NCBI GenBank assembly: GCA_013791955.1
Contig: VMSW01000007.1
Span: 682,001 to 746,000 of the forward strand
DNA length: 64,000 nt
Direction of reading: 5' to 3'
DNA from: Propionicimonas sp.
GTDB lineage: Bacteria; Actinomycetota; Actinomycetes; Propionibacteriales; Propionibacteriaceae
Within the stretch, counting starts at the first letter, position 1. Each line of letters begins with the position of its first letter. Position numbers and translations under genes: made by a program. Below are positions 44,305-56,544 of the stretch, in pieces. The notes under the pieces are model-generated. The model was not told the DNA's origin. It did no database searches and worked only from the letters and a program-made list of their open reading frames with translations.

Positions 44305-47244
44305 GTGGCCAAGGTCCGCGTCTACGAGCTCGCAAAAGAGCTCGGACTCGAAAGCAAGGAACTTTTGCAGACCCTCAATGATTTGGGGGAGTTCGTTCGA
44401 TCTGCATCTTCAACCATCGAAGCACCGGTGGTACGTAAGCTCCGGGAGAAGTCAGCCGCTGGGCAGCAGGGGAAGCCTGCCGACAAGCCGGCACCGGCCA
44501 AGCCAGCAGCCGCGAAGCCGGCCCCCGCAGCCGCCCCCGCCGCGCCAGCTCCGGCGGAGCCAGTAAAACCCGAAGCACCCAAATCTGAAACCAGCGCGCC
44601 GGCCAAGGCCGAAGCGGCTCCGGCCCCGGGCCCACGTCCGGCTGCGGCCCCGCGGGCTGCTGAGGCTCGGCCAGCCGAACGACGTCCCGCTGCGGCGCCG
44701 CGTCCTGCTGGGTCACGTCCGGCTGAGGCCCGTCCTGCTGAGGCGCGCGCGGCTGAGTCCCGTCCTGCTGAGGCACGTCCGGCCGAGTCCCGGGCGGCCG
44801 ATTCCGCCGCTGTTGACTCTCGGCCTGTTGAATCGCGACCGGGCGATCCCTCTGCGGTGCCGCGCCCTCGCCCCATGCCGCGCCCCGGTGGCACCGGCGG
44901 TCTGCCGGGCGGGAATTCTCGCCGCCCCGGAGCTCCGCGTCCCGGCAACAATCCTTTTGCTCCCCGTCAGGGCATGGGCGTGCAGCGCCCCCGCCCCGAG
45001 GGTGCCGCACCAAGGCCGGATCGTCCCTTCACTGATCGGCCAGCCGGTCAGCGGCCGGATCGCCCGCCGCGCCCCGGTGGCAGCAGTGCTCCGGGAATGC
45101 CAAGGCCCAACCCGGCGATGATGCCCAAGACCGCTGGAACCGGGCTTGGTGGCCCGACCCGCGCCGGTCAAGGTGGACGCCCCGGTGGCGCCCCCGGTGG
45201 CGCTGGCCGTGGCCGTCCCGGTGGGGCTCCTGGTCGTGGTGGCGTCGGCGGCCCGCCCGGTGGCGGTGGCCCGCCCGGTGGCGGTGGCGGTCGTGGCCGC
45301 GGTGGTCGCGGCGGCTCGGGCACCCAGGGCGCTTTCGGGCGTCCCGGTGGTCAGCCCAAGCGCGGCCGCAAGTCGAAGAAACAGCGCAGGCAGGAATTCG
45401 ACCAGATGGAGGCCCCCTCCATTGGCGGTGTGCGCGTCCGTCAGGGCGACGGACAGATCGTCCGGCTTAGTCGTGGTTCCTCGCTGACTGACCTGGCCGA
45501 GAAGATTGGCGTCGATGCAGCCTCGCTGGTGCAGGTGCTGTTCCACCTGGGCGAAATGGTCAACGCCACCCAGTCCGTCTCCGATGACACCCTCGAGGTG
45601 CTGGGTGCCGAACTCAACTACAAGATCGAGGTCGTCTCCCCAGAGGATGAGGACCGCGAACTGCTGGAGAGCTTCGACATCGAGTTTGGTGAGGACCTTG
45701 GCGATGAGGAGGATCTGGAGGCTCGTCCGCCGGTGGTCACCGTCATGGGTCACGTCGATCACGGTAAGACCAAGCTGTTGGACGCGTTGCGCAACACCAA
45801 CGTGGTAGCTGGTGAGCACGGCGGCATCACCCAGGCCATCGGCGCGTATCAGATCGCCACCGAGGTTGACGGCAACCTGCGCAAGATCACCTTCATCGAC
45901 ACCCCCGGTCACGAGGCGTTCACCGCCATGCGTGCCCGTGGGGCGAAGTCCACCGACATTGCAGTGCTCGTTGTTGCTGCTGATGACGGTGTGATGCCGC
46001 AGACCATCGAGGCGCTCAACCACGCCAAGGCGGCCGATGTGCCGATCGTGGTAGCGATCAACAAGATGGACAAGGAAGCTGCCGACCCGGTCAAGGTCCG
46101 CGGCCAGCTAACCGAGTTCGGTCTGGTGCCGGAGGAATACGGCGGCGACACCATGTTCGTCGAAGTTTCGGCAACCTCGCGTACCGGCTTGGCCGAGTTG
46201 GAGGAGGCGATCATCTTGACTGCTGACGCTTCCTTGGATCTGCGCGCCAACCCGGAAATGCCAGCTCAGGGTGTGGCCATCGAGGGACACCTCGACAAGG
46301 GTCGCGGCCCGGTGGCTACCGTCCTGGTGCACCGCGGCACGCTGCGTACCGGCGATTCGATCGTGGCCGGTTCGGCCTACGGTCGGGTGCGAGCACTGAT
46401 CAACGATCAGGGCGACACCGTCGACTTCGCACCGCCGTCCATGCCGGTCCAGGTATTGGGCCTTACTTCGGTTCCCGGTGCTGGCGACAACTTCCTGGTC
46501 GTCGATGACGACCGGATGGCGCGCCAGATTGCCGAGAAGCGGGAAGCCCGGCAGCGGGCCGCCATGTTGGCCAAGACGACCCGGCGCAAGACGCTGGATC
46601 AGCTGTTCGAGCAGCTGGCCAAGGGCGAGGCCCAAGAACTGCACCTCATCCTCAAGGGCGATTCGGCCGGTGCGGTCGAGGCTCTGGAAGATGCGCTTCT
46701 GCAGATCGATGTGGGCGAGGAAGTCTCCTTGCGAGTCATCGACCGCGGTGTCGGTGCGATCACCGAGACCAACGTCACCTTGGCTGCGGCCTCCGATGCA
46801 GTCATCATCGGCTTCAACGTCCGGGCCCAGGGCAAGGCCACCCAGCTGGCCGATGCCGAGGGTGTCGACGTCCGCTACTACTCGGTGATCTACGCCGCGA
46901 TCGATGAGGTCGAGGCTGCGTTGAAGGGTCTGCTGAAGCCGATTTACGAGGAGAAGGTGCTCGGCCAGGCCGAGATCCGCGAGATCTTCCGCTCTTCGAA
47001 GTTCGGCATCATTTCCGGCTGCATGGTGCTCAACGGCATCCTGCGCCGCAATGCCAAGGCCCGACTCATTCGTGACGGAGTGGTGGTTGCAGAGACCTCC
47101 ATCGCCTCGCTGCGACGGGAGAAGGACGACGCTACTGAGGTGCGCGAGGGCTTTGAGTGTGGCACCACCTTGTCGCACTTCTCTGACGTCAAGATTGGCG
47201 ACATCATCGAGACCTTCGAGATGGTGGAGAAGCCGCGCGACTGA
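44305..47244 (+). CDS. infB: Translation initiation factor IF-2
   Basis: A 979-residue IF-2. Residues 1-50 are an IF2_N domain ([20 protein letters not shown]). About residues 50-360 are a Pro/Ala/Arg/Gly-rich linker with [17 protein letters not shown]-type repeats then GGRGGG tracts. A second IF2_N domain, the G domain (G1 GHVDHGKT near residue 480, NKMD) and the C-terminal initiator tRNA-binding domains follow. GTG start at 44305 with AAGGAGAG. It delivers initiator tRNA to the 30S subunit. Confidence 0.96.
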   Translation: MAKVRVYELAKELGLESKELLQTLNDLGEFVRSASSTIEAPVVRKLREKSAAGQQGKPADKPAPAKPAAAKPAPAAAPAAPAPAEPVKPEAPKSETSAPAKAEAAPAPGPRPAAAPRAAEARPAERRPAAAPRPAGSRPAEARPAEARAAESRPAEARPAESRAADSAAVDSRPVESRPGDPSAVPRPRPMPRPGGTGGLPGGNSRRPGAPRPGNNPFAPRQGMGVQRPRPEGAAPRPDRPFTDRPAGQRPDRPPRPGGSSAPGMPRPNPAMMPKTAGTGLGGPTRAGQGGRPGGAPGGAGRGRPGGAPGRGGVGGPPGGGGPPGGGGGRGRGGRGGSGTQGAFGRPGGQPKRGRKSKKQRRQEFDQMEAPSIGGVRVRQGDGQIVRLSRGSSLTDLAEKIGVDAASLVQVLFHLGEMVNATQSVSDDTLEVLGAELNYKIEVVSPEDEDRELLESFDIEFGEDLGDEEDLEARPPVVTVMGHVDHGKTKLLDALRNTNVVAGEHGGITQAIGAYQIATEVDGNLRKITFIDTPGHEAFTAMRARGAKSTDIAVLVVAADDGVMPQTIEALNHAKAADVPIVVAINKMDKEAADPVKVRGQLTEFGLVPEEYGGDTMFVEVSATSRTGLAELEEAIILTADASLDLRANPEMPAQGVAIEGHLDKGRGPVATVLVHRGTLRTGDSIVAGSAYGRVRALINDQGDTVDFAPPSMPVQVLGLTSVPGAGDNFLVVDDDRMARQIAEKREARQRAAMLAKTTRRKTLDQLFEQLAKGEAQELHLILKGDSAGAVEALEDALLQIDVGEEVSLRVIDRGVGAITETNVTLAAASDAVIIGFNVRAQGKATQLADAEGVDVRYYSVIYAAIDEVEAALKGLLKPIYEEKVLGQAEIREIFRSSKFGIISGCMVLNGILRRNAKARLIRDGVVVAETSIASLRREKDDATEVREGFECGTTLSHFSDVKIGDIIETFEMVEKPRD

Positions 47245-47274
47245 GCATCTCGACCGGCTCAGCACAAGCAGTAT

Positions 47275-47312
47275 CGTCCGCCCGGTCCTTCGGTTGAGGG
47301 GCCGGGCGGACG
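47275..47312 (+). terminator. infB terminator
   Basis: A 13-bp stem CGTCCGCCCGGTC/GGCCGGGCGGACG with one wobble pair, followed by TTTC. It lies in the 86-bp gap between infB and rbfA, so rbfA may depend on read-through. Confidence 0.75.
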
Positions 47313-47330
47313 TTTCAAAAAGGAGTAGGC

Positions 47331-47768
47331 ATGTCCAAGCCACGGTTCGCCAAGGTGTCAGAGCAGATCAAGTTCGTGGTCGCCGAGATGCTGCAGCGTC
47401 GAATCAAGGACCCCCGTCTCGGCTTCGTGACCGTCACTGACGTGCGCATGACCGGCGACGGTCACGATGCCACCGTGTTCTACACGGTCCTCGGTGATGC
47501 CGACGCCCGGGCGGATTCGGCGGTGGCGTTGAAATCGGCCACCGGCGTGCTGCGTTCGGCGGTCGGCAAGCACCTGGGTCTGAAGTTCACCCCGACCCTG
47601 GAATTCGTCCTGGATGCGGTCGAGGAAGATGCCGCCCACCTGGAGGACGTGATCGCCCGCGCCAAAGCGCTGGACGCCGCCGTGGCGGCCCAGGCTGCGG
47701 GTGCCAGCTACGCCGGGGAGCCTGACCCCTACCGCAAGCCTGGTGAAGCAGACGTTGTCGATGACTGA
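47331..47768 (+). CDS. rbfA: Ribosome-binding factor A
   Basis: A 145-residue RbfA needed for 16S rRNA 5' end maturation and cold growth. The KH-type fold shows [32 protein letters not shown] and a helix ending [12 protein letters not shown]. An extra 25-residue tail is proline and acidic rich. ATG at 47331 follows AAAAAGGAG. The stop overlaps truB by 8 nt. Confidence 0.95.
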   Translation: MSKPRFAKVSEQIKFVVAEMLQRRIKDPRLGFVTVTDVRMTGDGHDATVFYTVLGDADARADSAVALKSATGVLRSAVGKHLGLKFTPTLEFVLDAVEEDAAHLEDVIARAKALDAAVAAQAAGASYAGEPDPYRKPGEADVVDD

Positions 47769-48675
47769 GGCCCCAATGGTCTCTGGCCTGGTGGTGGTAG
47801 ACAAGCCGCAAGGCTGGACATCGCATCAGGTCGTGGGCCGCTGCCGGCGCCTCTATGGCACCCGGAAGGTCGGGCATGCCGGCACCTTGGACCCGATGGC
47901 CACCGGCGTACTGCTGGTGGGTGTGAATCGAGCCACCAGACTGCTGGGCCACCTGGCCGGACACGATAAGACCTACACCGCCACCATTCGGCTGGGCGTC
48001 GACACCATCACTGATGATGCCGAAGGTGATGTCGTGGCGGCCAGGGGAGCGTCCGGGGTGAGCGAGGCCGACGTGCGTGCCGCCGTGGGCGGATTCCGTG
48101 GCCAGATCAGCCAGGTGCCCTCGGCGGTTTCGGCGATCAAGGTCGACGGCAAGCGCGCCTACGCCCGGGTCCGGGCTGGCGAGCAGGTGGAGTTGGCAGC
48201 TCGGCAGGTCACCGTTTCCCGCTATGAGGTGCTCGCGGTTCGTCCCGGCGAAACAATCGGCGAGCCGGTCGGAACCCCGGTGCTCGACCTGGACGTGATT
48301 GTTGACTGCTCTTCGGGCACCTACATCCGGGCCCTGGCTCGTGACCTGGGTGCCCAGCTAGGCACCGGAGGTCATCTGACGGCCCTACGGCGCACCCGCA
48401 TCGGCGGATTCGAGTTGAGCATGGCGAGCCTGGACGAGCAGGGCCTGGCAGGCGAAGAAGCGCCGCCGCTCATCGGTCTGGGCGAGGTCGCCCGCCGGGC
48501 ATTCCCGGTGGTGGAAGTGAGCGCAGCCCAAGCAGTGGAGATCGGTTTCGGGCGGCCCCTCGACCTGAGCCTGCCAGCCGATGTGACGGCACTGGTCTTT
48601 GATGGTGAGTTGTTGGCCCTTTACCGCCCCGACCCGGAGCTGCGGGCGGCACCGATTGCGGTGCTGGCGGGCTGA
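47761..48675 (+). CDS. truB: tRNA pseudouridine(55) synthase
   Basis: A 304-residue enzyme that makes pseudouridine 55 in the tRNA T-loop. The catalytic Asp is in [14 protein letters not shown], with the supporting blocks [14 protein letters not shown] near the start and [13 protein letters not shown] later. Start is uncertain: ATG at 47761 overlaps rbfA; ATG at 47776 ([11 protein letters not shown]) is the usual family start and has GAGG upstream. The C-terminal domain extends to residue 304. ribF follows. Confidence 0.93.
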   Translation: MTEAPMVSGLVVVDKPQGWTSHQVVGRCRRLYGTRKVGHAGTLDPMATGVLLVGVNRATRLLGHLAGHDKTYTATIRLGVDTITDDAEGDVVAARGASGVSEADVRAAVGGFRGQISQVPSAVSAIKVDGKRAYARVRAGEQVELAARQVTVSRYEVLAVRPGETIGEPVGTPVLDLDVIVDCSSGTYIRALARDLGAQLGTGGHLTALRRTRIGGFELSMASLDEQGLAGEEAPPLIGLGEVARRAFPVVEVSAAQAVEIGFGRPLDLSLPADVTALVFDGELLALYRPDPELRAAPIAVLAG

Positions 48676-48744
48676 CCAATCCGAACGGGATGAGGAAGGT
48701 ATGGTGGATAACCGGTGCACCAAGGTAGGTCAGGGAAGGCGTTC

Positions 48745-49671
48745 GTGGGTTCTTCAGTAGTCGTCATCGGCAACTTCGACGGCGTCCACCCCGGCCACCG
48801 CGAAGTGCTCGCCGAAGCAAAGCGCCAGCATCCCGAGTTGCCGCTGGTGGTGGTCACCTTCTGGCCACACCCGGTCTCGGTGCTGCGGCCAGCCTCAGCC
48901 CCGTTGCTGTTGACCAGTCTTGAGGCGCGCATCGAATACCTCACTGAAGCCGGTGCCGATCGGGTACGGGTAATCGACTTCACCGAAGAGTTCGCGTCCT
49001 GGCCGCCAGCGAAGTTCGTCGATGAGATTTTGGTTCCCCTGGATCCAACCCTGGTGGTGGTAGGGGAGAACTTCCGCTTCGGTCATTTGGCCGCCGGCTC
49101 GTTGGAGACCTTGACCGAGCTGTCGGCTGGCCGCTTCGAAGTGGAGGGCCTGCCGTTGGTTCGCTTTGGTGACGAAGAAACCTGCTCCACGACGATTCGC
49201 GAGGCCCTGGCCGTCGGCAATGTGGTGCACGCCGCCGAACATCTTGGTCGGCCGTTCTGCTTCCGTGGAGTGGTGGCCCATGGCGACCAGCGTGGCCGCG
49301 AGCTTGGTTTCCCAACCGCCAATCTGCCAGTGCCCGAACTGCTTGCTTCCCCCATCGATGGGGTCTATGCCGGGTGGGTCACTCGCCGAGACGGCCTTGA
49401 TGCCCACGGTGAGGCGCTGGTGCCCGGCAGGAAGGCCGAACGCTGGCCGGCCGCAATCTCAGTTGGCACCAACCCCACCTTCGATGGCATCTCGCGACGG
49501 GTGGAGTCCTATGTGCTCGACCGGGACGATCTGGAACTTTACGGTGCCCCAATCTCGGTGGAGTTCACCGCGCGAATCCGCGGCCAGATTCGCTTCACCG
49601 ACATCAGCGAACTGATTACCCAGATGCAGGACGACGTGCGCCAGTGCCGCACCATTCTCGGCCTCGACTAA
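48745..49671 (+). CDS. ribF: Bifunctional riboflavin kinase / FMN adenylyltransferase
   Basis: A 308-residue RibF making FMN and then FAD from riboflavin. The N-terminal adenylyltransferase opens with VVVIGNFDGVHPGHREVL, and the C-terminal kinase has RGRELGFPTANLPV and a tail ending VRQCRTILGL. I prefer the GTG at 48745, which has GGGAAGG five bases upstream; an in-frame GTG at 48715 would add ten residues. It lies 69 bp downstream of truB, the usual pairing. Confidence 0.93.
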   Translation: MGSSVVVIGNFDGVHPGHREVLAEAKRQHPELPLVVVTFWPHPVSVLRPASAPLLLTSLEARIEYLTEAGADRVRVIDFTEEFASWPPAKFVDEILVPLDPTLVVVGENFRFGHLAAGSLETLTELSAGRFEVEGLPLVRFGDEETCSTTIREALAVGNVVHAAEHLGRPFCFRGVVAHGDQRGRELGFPTANLPVPELLASPIDGVYAGWVTRRDGLDAHGEALVPGRKAERWPAAISVGTNPTFDGISRRVESYVLDRDDLELYGAPISVEFTARIRGQIRFTDISELITQMQDDVRQCRTILGLD

Positions 49672-49679
49672 GAGTCAGC

Positions 49680-49724
49680 AACGCGAAGGGCCCCCACCGT
49701 CTACCGGTGGGGGCCCTTCGCGTT
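49680..49724. terminator. Bidirectional terminator between ribF and pntB
   Basis: A perfect 20-bp stem (49680-49699 with 49705-49724) with 5-nt loop, AA at the base on one side and TTT on the other, between the convergent ribF and pntB stops. Confidence 0.9.
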
Positions 49725-49741
49725 TGGTGCTCAGTCAGCTG

Positions 49742-51202
49742 TCAGTCCAGCGCCTTCAGGATGTCTTCCACCCGCTGCTTGGCGTCGCCAAACAGCATCT
49801 GGGTGTTCTCCTTGAAGAACAGCGGGTTCTGCACCCCGGCGTAGCCGGTGGCCATCGACCGCTTGAACACGATGACGTTCTCGGCTTTCCAGACCTCAAG
49901 CACCGGCATGCCGGCGATCGGGGAACCGGGGTCGTCGAGGGCGGCCGGGTTCACGGTGTCGTTGGCACCGATCACCAGCACCACGTCGGTCTCGGGGAAG
50001 TCCTCGTTGATCTCGTCCATTTCCAGCACGATGTCGTAGGGGACGTTCGCCTCGGCCAGCAGCACGTTCATGTGACCAGGTAGCCGTCCGGCAACCGGGT
50101 GGACGCCGAACCGGACGTTGATGCCCTTGGCTCGCAGCTGGGAGGTGATTTCGGCTACCGGATACTGCGCCTTGGCCACCGCCATGCCGTAACCGGGGGT
50201 GATGACCACGGACTTGGCGTTGAGCAGCATGTCCGCCGCACCAGCAGCATCGATCTCTCGGTGCTCGCCCTGCTCGTCGGAGCTAGCTGCCACCGTGCCG
50301 CCGTCCACCCCGAAGCCACCGAGGATGACCGAGATGAAGGAGCGGTTCATCGCCCGGCACATGATGTAGCTCAGAATCGCACCGGAGGAGCCAACCAGCG
50401 AGCCGGTGATGATGAGCAGGTTGTTGTTCAACATGAACCCGGCTGCGGCCGCGGCCCAACCGGAGTAGGAGTTGAGCATCGACACCACGACCGGCATATC
50501 GCCGCCACCGATAGCGGCCACCATGTGGTAGCCGAGCAGGAAGCCGATTGCCGCAATTCCGATGATCAGACCCCAGCCGAGCATGGTCGGTGCGTGATGC
50601 TCACCGGTGCCGAACATGGTGAAGCTGACCATCAGGGCGACGAAGATCGCAAACCCAGCCAGGTTGAGCAGGTTACGTCCGGGCAGCGTCAGCGGCGCGG
50701 AACTCATCTTGGCCGAGAGCTTCAGATAGGCCACCACGGAACCGGTGAAGGTGTAGGCGCCGATGAGGACGCCGAGGGCGACCTCGACCAGATGCACCGT
50801 GCCACCAGCGCCTTCACCGGGGACGGCAAAGGAGTTGAAGCCGACCAGCACCGCAGCCATACCCACAAATGAGTGGAAGATGGCGATCAGTTCAGGCATC
50901 TGGGTCATCTCGACCTTGCGGGCGATCGGGGTGCCGATCGCCGCACCGATCACCAGCACGGCCAGGATCAGGCCCAAGGTGATCATCCAGGGCAGGCGAG
51001 TTGGGCTGCCTGCTTGGTTGGCCACCCAGGAGGTGGTCACCGAGGCCGCGATAACTGCGGCCAGGGCCAAGACCATGCCGACCATGCCAGCGATGTTGCC
51101 GACCCGGGAGGTGGTCTGCTTGGACAAACCAGCCAGGGAGAGGATGAACAGCACCCCGGCAACGATGTACATACCGTCAATGAACTGCGTCAGCATGTTC
51201 AT
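49742..51202 (-). CDS. pntB: NAD(P) transhydrogenase subunit beta
   Basis: A 486-residue membrane protein. About nine helices fill the first ~300 residues, and the C-terminal domain III binds NADP(H) ([43 protein letters not shown]). With PntA it moves hydride from NADH to NADP using the proton gradient. The ATG at 51202 overlaps the pntA stop (ATGA); a second ATG at 51196 is better spaced from AAAGGGG and may be used. Confidence 0.95.
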   Translation of the reverse strand: MNMLTQFIDGMYIVAGVLFILSLAGLSKQTTSRVGNIAGMVGMVLALAAVIAASVTTSWVANQAGSPTRLPWMITLGLILAVLVIGAAIGTPIARKVEMTQMPELIAIFHSFVGMAAVLVGFNSFAVPGEGAGGTVHLVEVALGVLIGAYTFTGSVVAYLKLSAKMSSAPLTLPGRNLLNLAGFAIFVALMVSFTMFGTGEHHAPTMLGWGLIIGIAAIGFLLGYHMVAAIGGGDMPVVVSMLNSYSGWAAAAAGFMLNNNLLIITGSLVGSSGAILSYIMCRAMNRSFISVILGGFGVDGGTVAASSDEQGEHREIDAAGAADMLLNAKSVVITPGYGMAVAKAQYPVAEITSQLRAKGINVRFGVHPVAGRLPGHMNVLLAEANVPYDIVLEMDEINEDFPETDVVLVIGANDTVNPAALDDPGSPIAGMPVLEVWKAENVIVFKRSMATGYAGVQNPLFFKENTQMLFGDAKQRVEDILKALD

Positions 51203-52758
51203 GCCCCTTTCTTGAACATGCTGAGCATCCGGTAGGACACCAGGAAGCCGCCGAAGATGTTGATGCTGGCGATGGCCGCTGCGATGAACGACATGATCAG
51301 CACTGCTAGATCGGTCGAGCCGAGCTGAAGCACGGCGCCGACCAGGATGATGCCGGAGATGGCGTTGGTTTGAGCCATCAACGGAGTGTGTAGGGAGTGT
51401 GCAACCCCGCTAATCACGTAGAAGCCGACAATCACGGCCAGCGCGAACACGGTGAACGCGCCGACGAAGCTCGCCGGGGAGAACGTCACCGCCAGGATCA
51501 CCAGGATGGCGGCGATCACCGACGTCAATAGCTGGCGACGACCCTTGGCCTTGGCCTCGGCAGCCTCGCGGGCCGCCTTGACTGCCGGCTCTTCGACCGG
51601 CACGACCGCGACTGCTGCGGCTGGTGCTGCGGCTGAGACCTGTACTGGTGGCGGTGGCCACATCAGGTCGCCGTCCTTGCAGACCGTCATCCCGCGGATC
51701 ACCACATCGTCGAAGTCGAGGTTGACTTCGCCGTCCTTGTTGGGGGTGAGCAGCTTGAACAGGTTGACCACGTTGGTGCCGTACAGCTGGGAAGCCTGGG
51801 TTGGCAGGCGGCCGGGCAGATCGGTGTAACCGATGATCTTCACGCCGTTCTCGGTCACCACCATCTTGTCGGCCACCGAGCCCTCGACGTTGCCACCGTT
51901 GGAGGCGGCCATATCGACGATTACCGAGCCTGGCTTCATGGTCGCCACCATCTCGGCGGTGATCAGGCGGGGAGCAGGCTTCCCGGGGATCAACGCGGTA
52001 GTGATGATGATGTCGACGTCCTTGCACTGGTCGGCATACAGCTGAGCAGCAGCCTCCTTGTAGGCGTCACTGGCCTCCTTGGCGTAGCCATCCGACGACT
52101 TCTGCTGCTCAGCCTGAACGGCCACGAACTCGCCACCCATTGACTGGACCTGCTCGGCCACTTCGGCCCGCAGATCGGTCGCGCGAACGATCGCGCCCAG
52201 CGACTTCGCCGTCCCAACAGCAGCCAGGCCAGCCACCCCAGCACCAGAGACGAAGACCTTGGCTGGCGGAACCTTGCCTGCCGCAGTCACCTGACCGGTG
52301 AAGAAGGAGCCGAACTCGTTGGCAGCTTCAATCACAGCGCGGTAGCCAGCGATGTTGGCCATCGAACTCAAGACGTCCAGCGCCTGAGCTCGCGAAATTC
52401 GGGGGACCGCATCCATCGCCATCACCGTGAGGCCACGCTTGGTGAGCTTCTCGACCAGTTCCGGGCTACGGCCAGGTGCGATCAGCGAGATCAGCGTGGT
52501 GCCCTTGGCCAGTTGATTGATCTCCCTGGCGTTGGGCGGGTTGATTTTGGCGACGACCGGGGCTGCCCATGACTGGGCTCGATCGCCGATGACGGCGCCG
52601 GCTGCCTCGAATTCGGCGTCGGGGTAGGAGGATTTGGCCCCAGCGCCTGCTTCGACGATGACGCTGTGTCCGAGTTTGATCAGTTGGGCCACTGTCTTGG
52701 GGGTGGCCGCTACTCGCGTCTCCCCCTTGAGAGTTTCCAGAGGAATCCCGATCTGCAT
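51199..52758 (-). CDS. pntA: NAD(P) transhydrogenase subunit alpha
   Basis: A 519-residue protein joining the NAD(H)-binding domain I ([37 protein letters not shown]) with the C-terminal membrane part of three to four helices ([15 protein letters not shown] and after), linked by an Ala/Pro/Val-rich segment. It is thus the fused one-chain alpha form, not split PntAA/PntAB. I chose the ATG at 52758 ([15 protein letters not shown]), with GGAAGGAC upstream. pntB overlaps by 4 nt. Confidence 0.95.
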   Translation of the reverse strand: MQIGIPLETLKGETRVAATPKTVAQLIKLGHSVIVEAGAGAKSSYPDAEFEAAGAVIGDRAQSWAAPVVAKINPPNAREINQLAKGTTLISLIAPGRSPELVEKLTKRGLTVMAMDAVPRISRAQALDVLSSMANIAGYRAVIEAANEFGSFFTGQVTAAGKVPPAKVFVSGAGVAGLAAVGTAKSLGAIVRATDLRAEVAEQVQSMGGEFVAVQAEQQKSSDGYAKEASDAYKEAAAQLYADQCKDVDIIITTALIPGKPAPRLITAEMVATMKPGSVIVDMAASNGGNVEGSVADKMVVTENGVKIIGYTDLPGRLPTQASQLYGTNVVNLFKLLTPNKDGEVNLDFDDVVIRGMTVCKDGDLMWPPPPVQVSAAAPAAAVAVVPVEEPAVKAAREAAEAKAKGRRQLLTSVIAAILVILAVTFSPASFVGAFTVFALAVIVGFYVISGVAHSLHTPLMAQTNAISGIILVGAVLQLGSTDLAVLIMSFIAAAIASINIFGGFLVSYRMLSMFKKGA

Positions 52759-53031
52759 GTGTTTGAAAGTCCTTCCAGTGGAGCCGGACCTGCCGGGTCT
52801 GCTCGCCGTAGCGTAGTGGTATAGGCCCTTGGTTGGTGGCCGAGCCAGCTGAGGGTTCGGCATTTGGGCGCGAGTCCGATTCGCGGGGACCGATCCCAGC
52901 CGGTAGACTCGCAACGCCGTCATGACGGCCGCGGACGCCTAAGAGCTCCCCAGCGATTTTGTTAATCCAAAGATCGTGCCATTTGGCAGGGAAGCGCCGC
53001 GCAACGGGAAACCGAAAGGAGCAGCGAGTCG

Positions 53032-53295
53032 ATGGACGCTGACACCAAGAAGAAGATCATTGAAGACTACGCCACTACCCCGGGCGATACCGGTTCGCCG
53101 GATGTTCAAATCGCGCTGCTCACCAAGCGGATCTCGCATCTGACCGAGCACTTGAAGGTCCACAAGGGCGACCACCATAGCCGCCGTGGCCTGATGCTGA
53201 TGGTCGGCCAGCGTCGCCGCCTGCTCAACTACGTCGCCAAGAACGATGTTGAGCATTACCGCTCGCTGATCGCACGCCTCGGCTTGCGTCGGTGA
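53032..53295 (+). CDS. rpsO: 30S ribosomal protein S15
   Basis: An 87-residue S15, which binds 16S rRNA early in assembly. The family signature [20 protein letters not shown] and [19 protein letters not shown] is complete. ATG at 53032 follows AAAGGAG. The 273-bp upstream region contains a 14-bp palindrome (GCCGTCATGACGGC, 52916-52929) and a TAGACT element that could be a -10 box just before it. A strong terminator follows; pnp comes next. Confidence 0.96.
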   Translation: MDADTKKKIIEDYATTPGDTGSPDVQIALLTKRISHLTEHLKVHKGDHHSRRGLMLMVGQRRRLLNYVAKNDVEHYRSLIARLGLRR

Positions 53296-53307
53296 CCAAC
53301 GCTTCAT

Positions 53308-53344
53308 GACTAGCCGGTGACGGGTAACCCGTCGCCGGCTAGTC
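53308..53344 (+). terminator. rpsO terminator
   Basis: A 17-bp stem with one G-T pair and a 3-nt loop (53308-53324 with 53328-53344), then GTGCTT, 12 bp past the rpsO stop. Confidence 0.85.
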
Positions 53345-53364
53345 GTGCTTCACAACAAAAAACA

Positions 53365-53466
53365 GCCCCAGGCAGTGTCTGGTTTGGTCCTCGGTAGTGA
53401 CTTTCGGGCAGCAGTGAACGCCTCCCGCGAGCCTCGATCGAAGACCGGGCGGGTCCGGCCTGGGGC
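53365..53466 (+). promoter_or_regulatory. Paired elements in the pnp leader
   Basis: GCCCCAGGC (53365-53373) and GCCTGGGGC (53458-53466) can close a long leader hairpin that ends just before the pnp ribosome site GAAAGGAA. A control role like the known PNPase autoregulation is possible but unproven. Confidence 0.4.
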
Positions 53467-53484
53467 GAACCGAAAGGAATCCAA

Positions 53485-55701
53485 ATGGAAGGTCCTGACC
53501 TTCGTTTCACTGAGGCCGTGATTGACAACGGCCCCCTGGGCAAGCACGTCGTTCGCTTCGAATCCGGTCTGCTCGCTCGCCAGGCCAGCGGCAGCGCCGC
53601 GGTCTACCTCGACGGCGACACCATGCTGCTGTCGGCCACCACCGCGCAGAAGACCCCGCGCGATGCCATCGACTTCTTCCCGCTCACCGTGGACGTGGAA
53701 GAGCGCATGTACGCCGCTGGCCGCATCCCCGGCTCTTTCTTCCGTCGGGAGGGTCGTCCCTCTGAGGGCGCCATCCTGGCCTGCCGGCTGACCGACCGTC
53801 CGCTGCGTCCCTGCTTCGTCAAGGGCCTGCGCAACGAGGTGCAGGTAGTCATCACCGTGATGGCCCTGAACCCGAACGTCCGCTACGACGTGCTGGCGAT
53901 CAACGCTGGCTCCGCCTCCACCACGCTGGCTGGCCTGCCGTTCTCCGGCCCGGTCGGCGGCGTCCGCGTCGCCCTGATCGGTGACCAGTGGGTCGGCTTC
54001 CCGACCGTTGAACAGAGCGCATCGGCGACTTTCGAGATGGCCATTGCCGGCCGGGTGCTACCCGATGGCGATGTCGCGATCATGATGGTCGAGGCCGAAT
54101 CCACTGAGTTCACCTGGGATCTGGTTCGCTCGGGCAAGACCGCCCCGACCGAAGAGGTTGTCGCTCAGGGCATCGAGGCGTCAAAGCCGTTCATCAAGGC
54201 CCTTTGCGACGCGCAGGCCGAGTTGGCCGCAATGCTGCCCAAGCCGGTGACCCAGTTCCCGGTGTTCCTCGATTACCAGCCTGACGTCTACGACGTGGTG
54301 GCCGAGGTCGGCACGGACCGGTTGGTGGCCGTGATGAGCATTTCCGGCAAGCAGGAGCGCGAAACTGCTACTGAAGAGCTGAAAGATGCCCTGCACGCTG
54401 AACTGGATGACCGGTTCCCCGAGCGGGTCAAGGAGATCTCCGGTGCCTTCCGGGCACTGACCAAGAAGATCGTCCGGCAGCGCACCCTCACCGAGCAGGT
54501 CCGGATCGACGGCCGTGGGGTGCGCGATATCCGCACCCTTTCTGCCGAGGTCGGCGTGCTCCCGCGGGTGCACGGTTCGGCGCTGTTCCAGCGTGGCGAG
54601 ACCCAGATCCTGGGGGTGTCCACGCTCAACATGCTCGACATGGAGCAGAAGCTCGACACGCTCGCGCCGGAGACCACCAAGCGCTACATGCACAACTACA
54701 ACTTCCCGCCTTACTCCACCGGTGAGACCGGTCGCGTTGGTTCGCCGAAGCGCCGCGAAATCGGCCACGGCGCGCTGGCTGAGCGCGCCTTGGTGCCGGT
54801 GCTGCCGAAGCGGGACGAGTTCCCCTACGCCATCCGGCAGGTCTCCGAAGCCCTGGGCTCCAACGGTTCCACCTCGATGGGTTCGGTTTGCGCCTCCACT
54901 TTGTCGCTGCTGAACGCGGGCGTGCCATTGAAGGCGGCCGTGGCTGGCATCGCGATGGGCCTGATGAGCGAAGAGATCGACGGCGAGACCCGCTACGTCG
55001 CCCTCACCGACATCCTGGGCGCCGAAGATGCCCTGGGTGATATGGACTTCAAGGTCGCTGGCACCCGGGACTTCGTCACCGCTCTGCAGTTGGACACCAA
55101 GCTCGACGGGATTCCCGCCGAGGTGCTGGCCAGCGCGCTGTTGCAGGCCCGCGAAGCCCGCTACGCCATCCTTGACGTGATGGGCGAGGCGATCGATGCT
55201 CCTGATGAGCTGAGCCAGTACGCCCCTCGGATCATCACCATTCGGATCCCGATCGACAAGATCGGCGAGGTCATTGGGCCTAAGGGCAAGATGATCAACC
55301 AGATCCAGGATGACACCGGCGCGAACATCTCCATCGAGGACGACGGCACCATCTACATCGGTGCCGACAATGGTGAAGCCGCCGAGGCTGCCCGCTCGAT
55401 CATCAACGCCATCGCCAACCCGACGATGCCGGAGAAGGGCGAACGCTACCTGGGTACCGTGGTGAAGATCATGCCGTTCGGCGCGTTCATCTCCCTGCTC
55501 CCGGGCAAGGACGGCCTGCTGCACATCTCCAAGCTCCGCTCCCTCGCCGGTGGCGGTCGCGTGGAGAACGTGGAGGACGTGGTCAGTGTCGGCCAGAAGA
55601 TCCAGGTTGAGATCTCCGAGATCGATGACAAGGGCAAGCTTTCGCTGATCCCGGTTGTCGAGGAGTCCGCTGCGGCCGAAGCGCCCAGCACCGAGGCCTG
55701 A
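53485..55701 (+). CDS. pnp: Polyribonucleotide nucleotidyltransferase
   Basis: A 738-residue PNPase, the trimeric phosphorolytic 3'-5' exoribonuclease. Two RNase PH domains (residues about 20-230 and 340-560) flank a helical linker, followed by a KH domain ([20 protein letters not shown]) and an S1 domain ([20 protein letters not shown]). The phosphate-binding region [19 protein letters not shown] in the second core is intact. ATG at 53485 with GAAAGGAA upstream. rpsO-pnp is a conserved order. Confidence 0.96.
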   Translation: MEGPDLRFTEAVIDNGPLGKHVVRFESGLLARQASGSAAVYLDGDTMLLSATTAQKTPRDAIDFFPLTVDVEERMYAAGRIPGSFFRREGRPSEGAILACRLTDRPLRPCFVKGLRNEVQVVITVMALNPNVRYDVLAINAGSASTTLAGLPFSGPVGGVRVALIGDQWVGFPTVEQSASATFEMAIAGRVLPDGDVAIMMVEAESTEFTWDLVRSGKTAPTEEVVAQGIEASKPFIKALCDAQAELAAMLPKPVTQFPVFLDYQPDVYDVVAEVGTDRLVAVMSISGKQERETATEELKDALHAELDDRFPERVKEISGAFRALTKKIVRQRTLTEQVRIDGRGVRDIRTLSAEVGVLPRVHGSALFQRGETQILGVSTLNMLDMEQKLDTLAPETTKRYMHNYNFPPYSTGETGRVGSPKRREIGHGALAERALVPVLPKRDEFPYAIRQVSEALGSNGSTSMGSVCASTLSLLNAGVPLKAAVAGIAMGLMSEEIDGETRYVALTDILGAEDALGDMDFKVAGTRDFVTALQLDTKLDGIPAEVLASALLQAREARYAILDVMGEAIDAPDELSQYAPRIITIRIPIDKIGEVIGPKGKMINQIQDDTGANISIEDDGTIYIGADNGEAAEAARSIINAIANPTMPEKGERYLGTVVKIMPFGAFISLLPGKDGLLHISKLRSLAGGGRVENVEDVVSVGQKIQVEISEIDDKGKLSLIPVVEESAAAEAPSTEA

Positions 55702-55710
55702 TTTCGGCTA

Positions 55711-55750
55711 CCAGAACCGGCGCCCTGCACCCACAGGGCGCCGGTTCTGG
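55711..55750 (+). terminator. pnp terminator
   Basis: A perfect 17-bp stem CCAGAACCGGCGCCCTG with its complement around a 6-nt loop, followed by CGTTTTC, 9 bp past the stop. Confidence 0.92.
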
Positions 55751-55766
55751 CGTTTTCGGCCATTGA

Positions 55767-56543
<777 letters not shown>

Positions 56544-56544
56544 G

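Noticed and set aside
52805-52900. tRNA-like sequence upstream of rpsO (GTAGCGTAGTGGTATAGG and GCGAGTCCGATTCGCGG)
   Set aside because: The T-loop lacks the TTC core at the right place, and I could not build an acceptor stem or anticodon arm, so it is probably chance or a decayed remnant.
54181-55524. A 447-codon open frame antisense to pnp
   Set aside because: Shadow frame of a strongly conserved gene; composition like random GC-rich translation.
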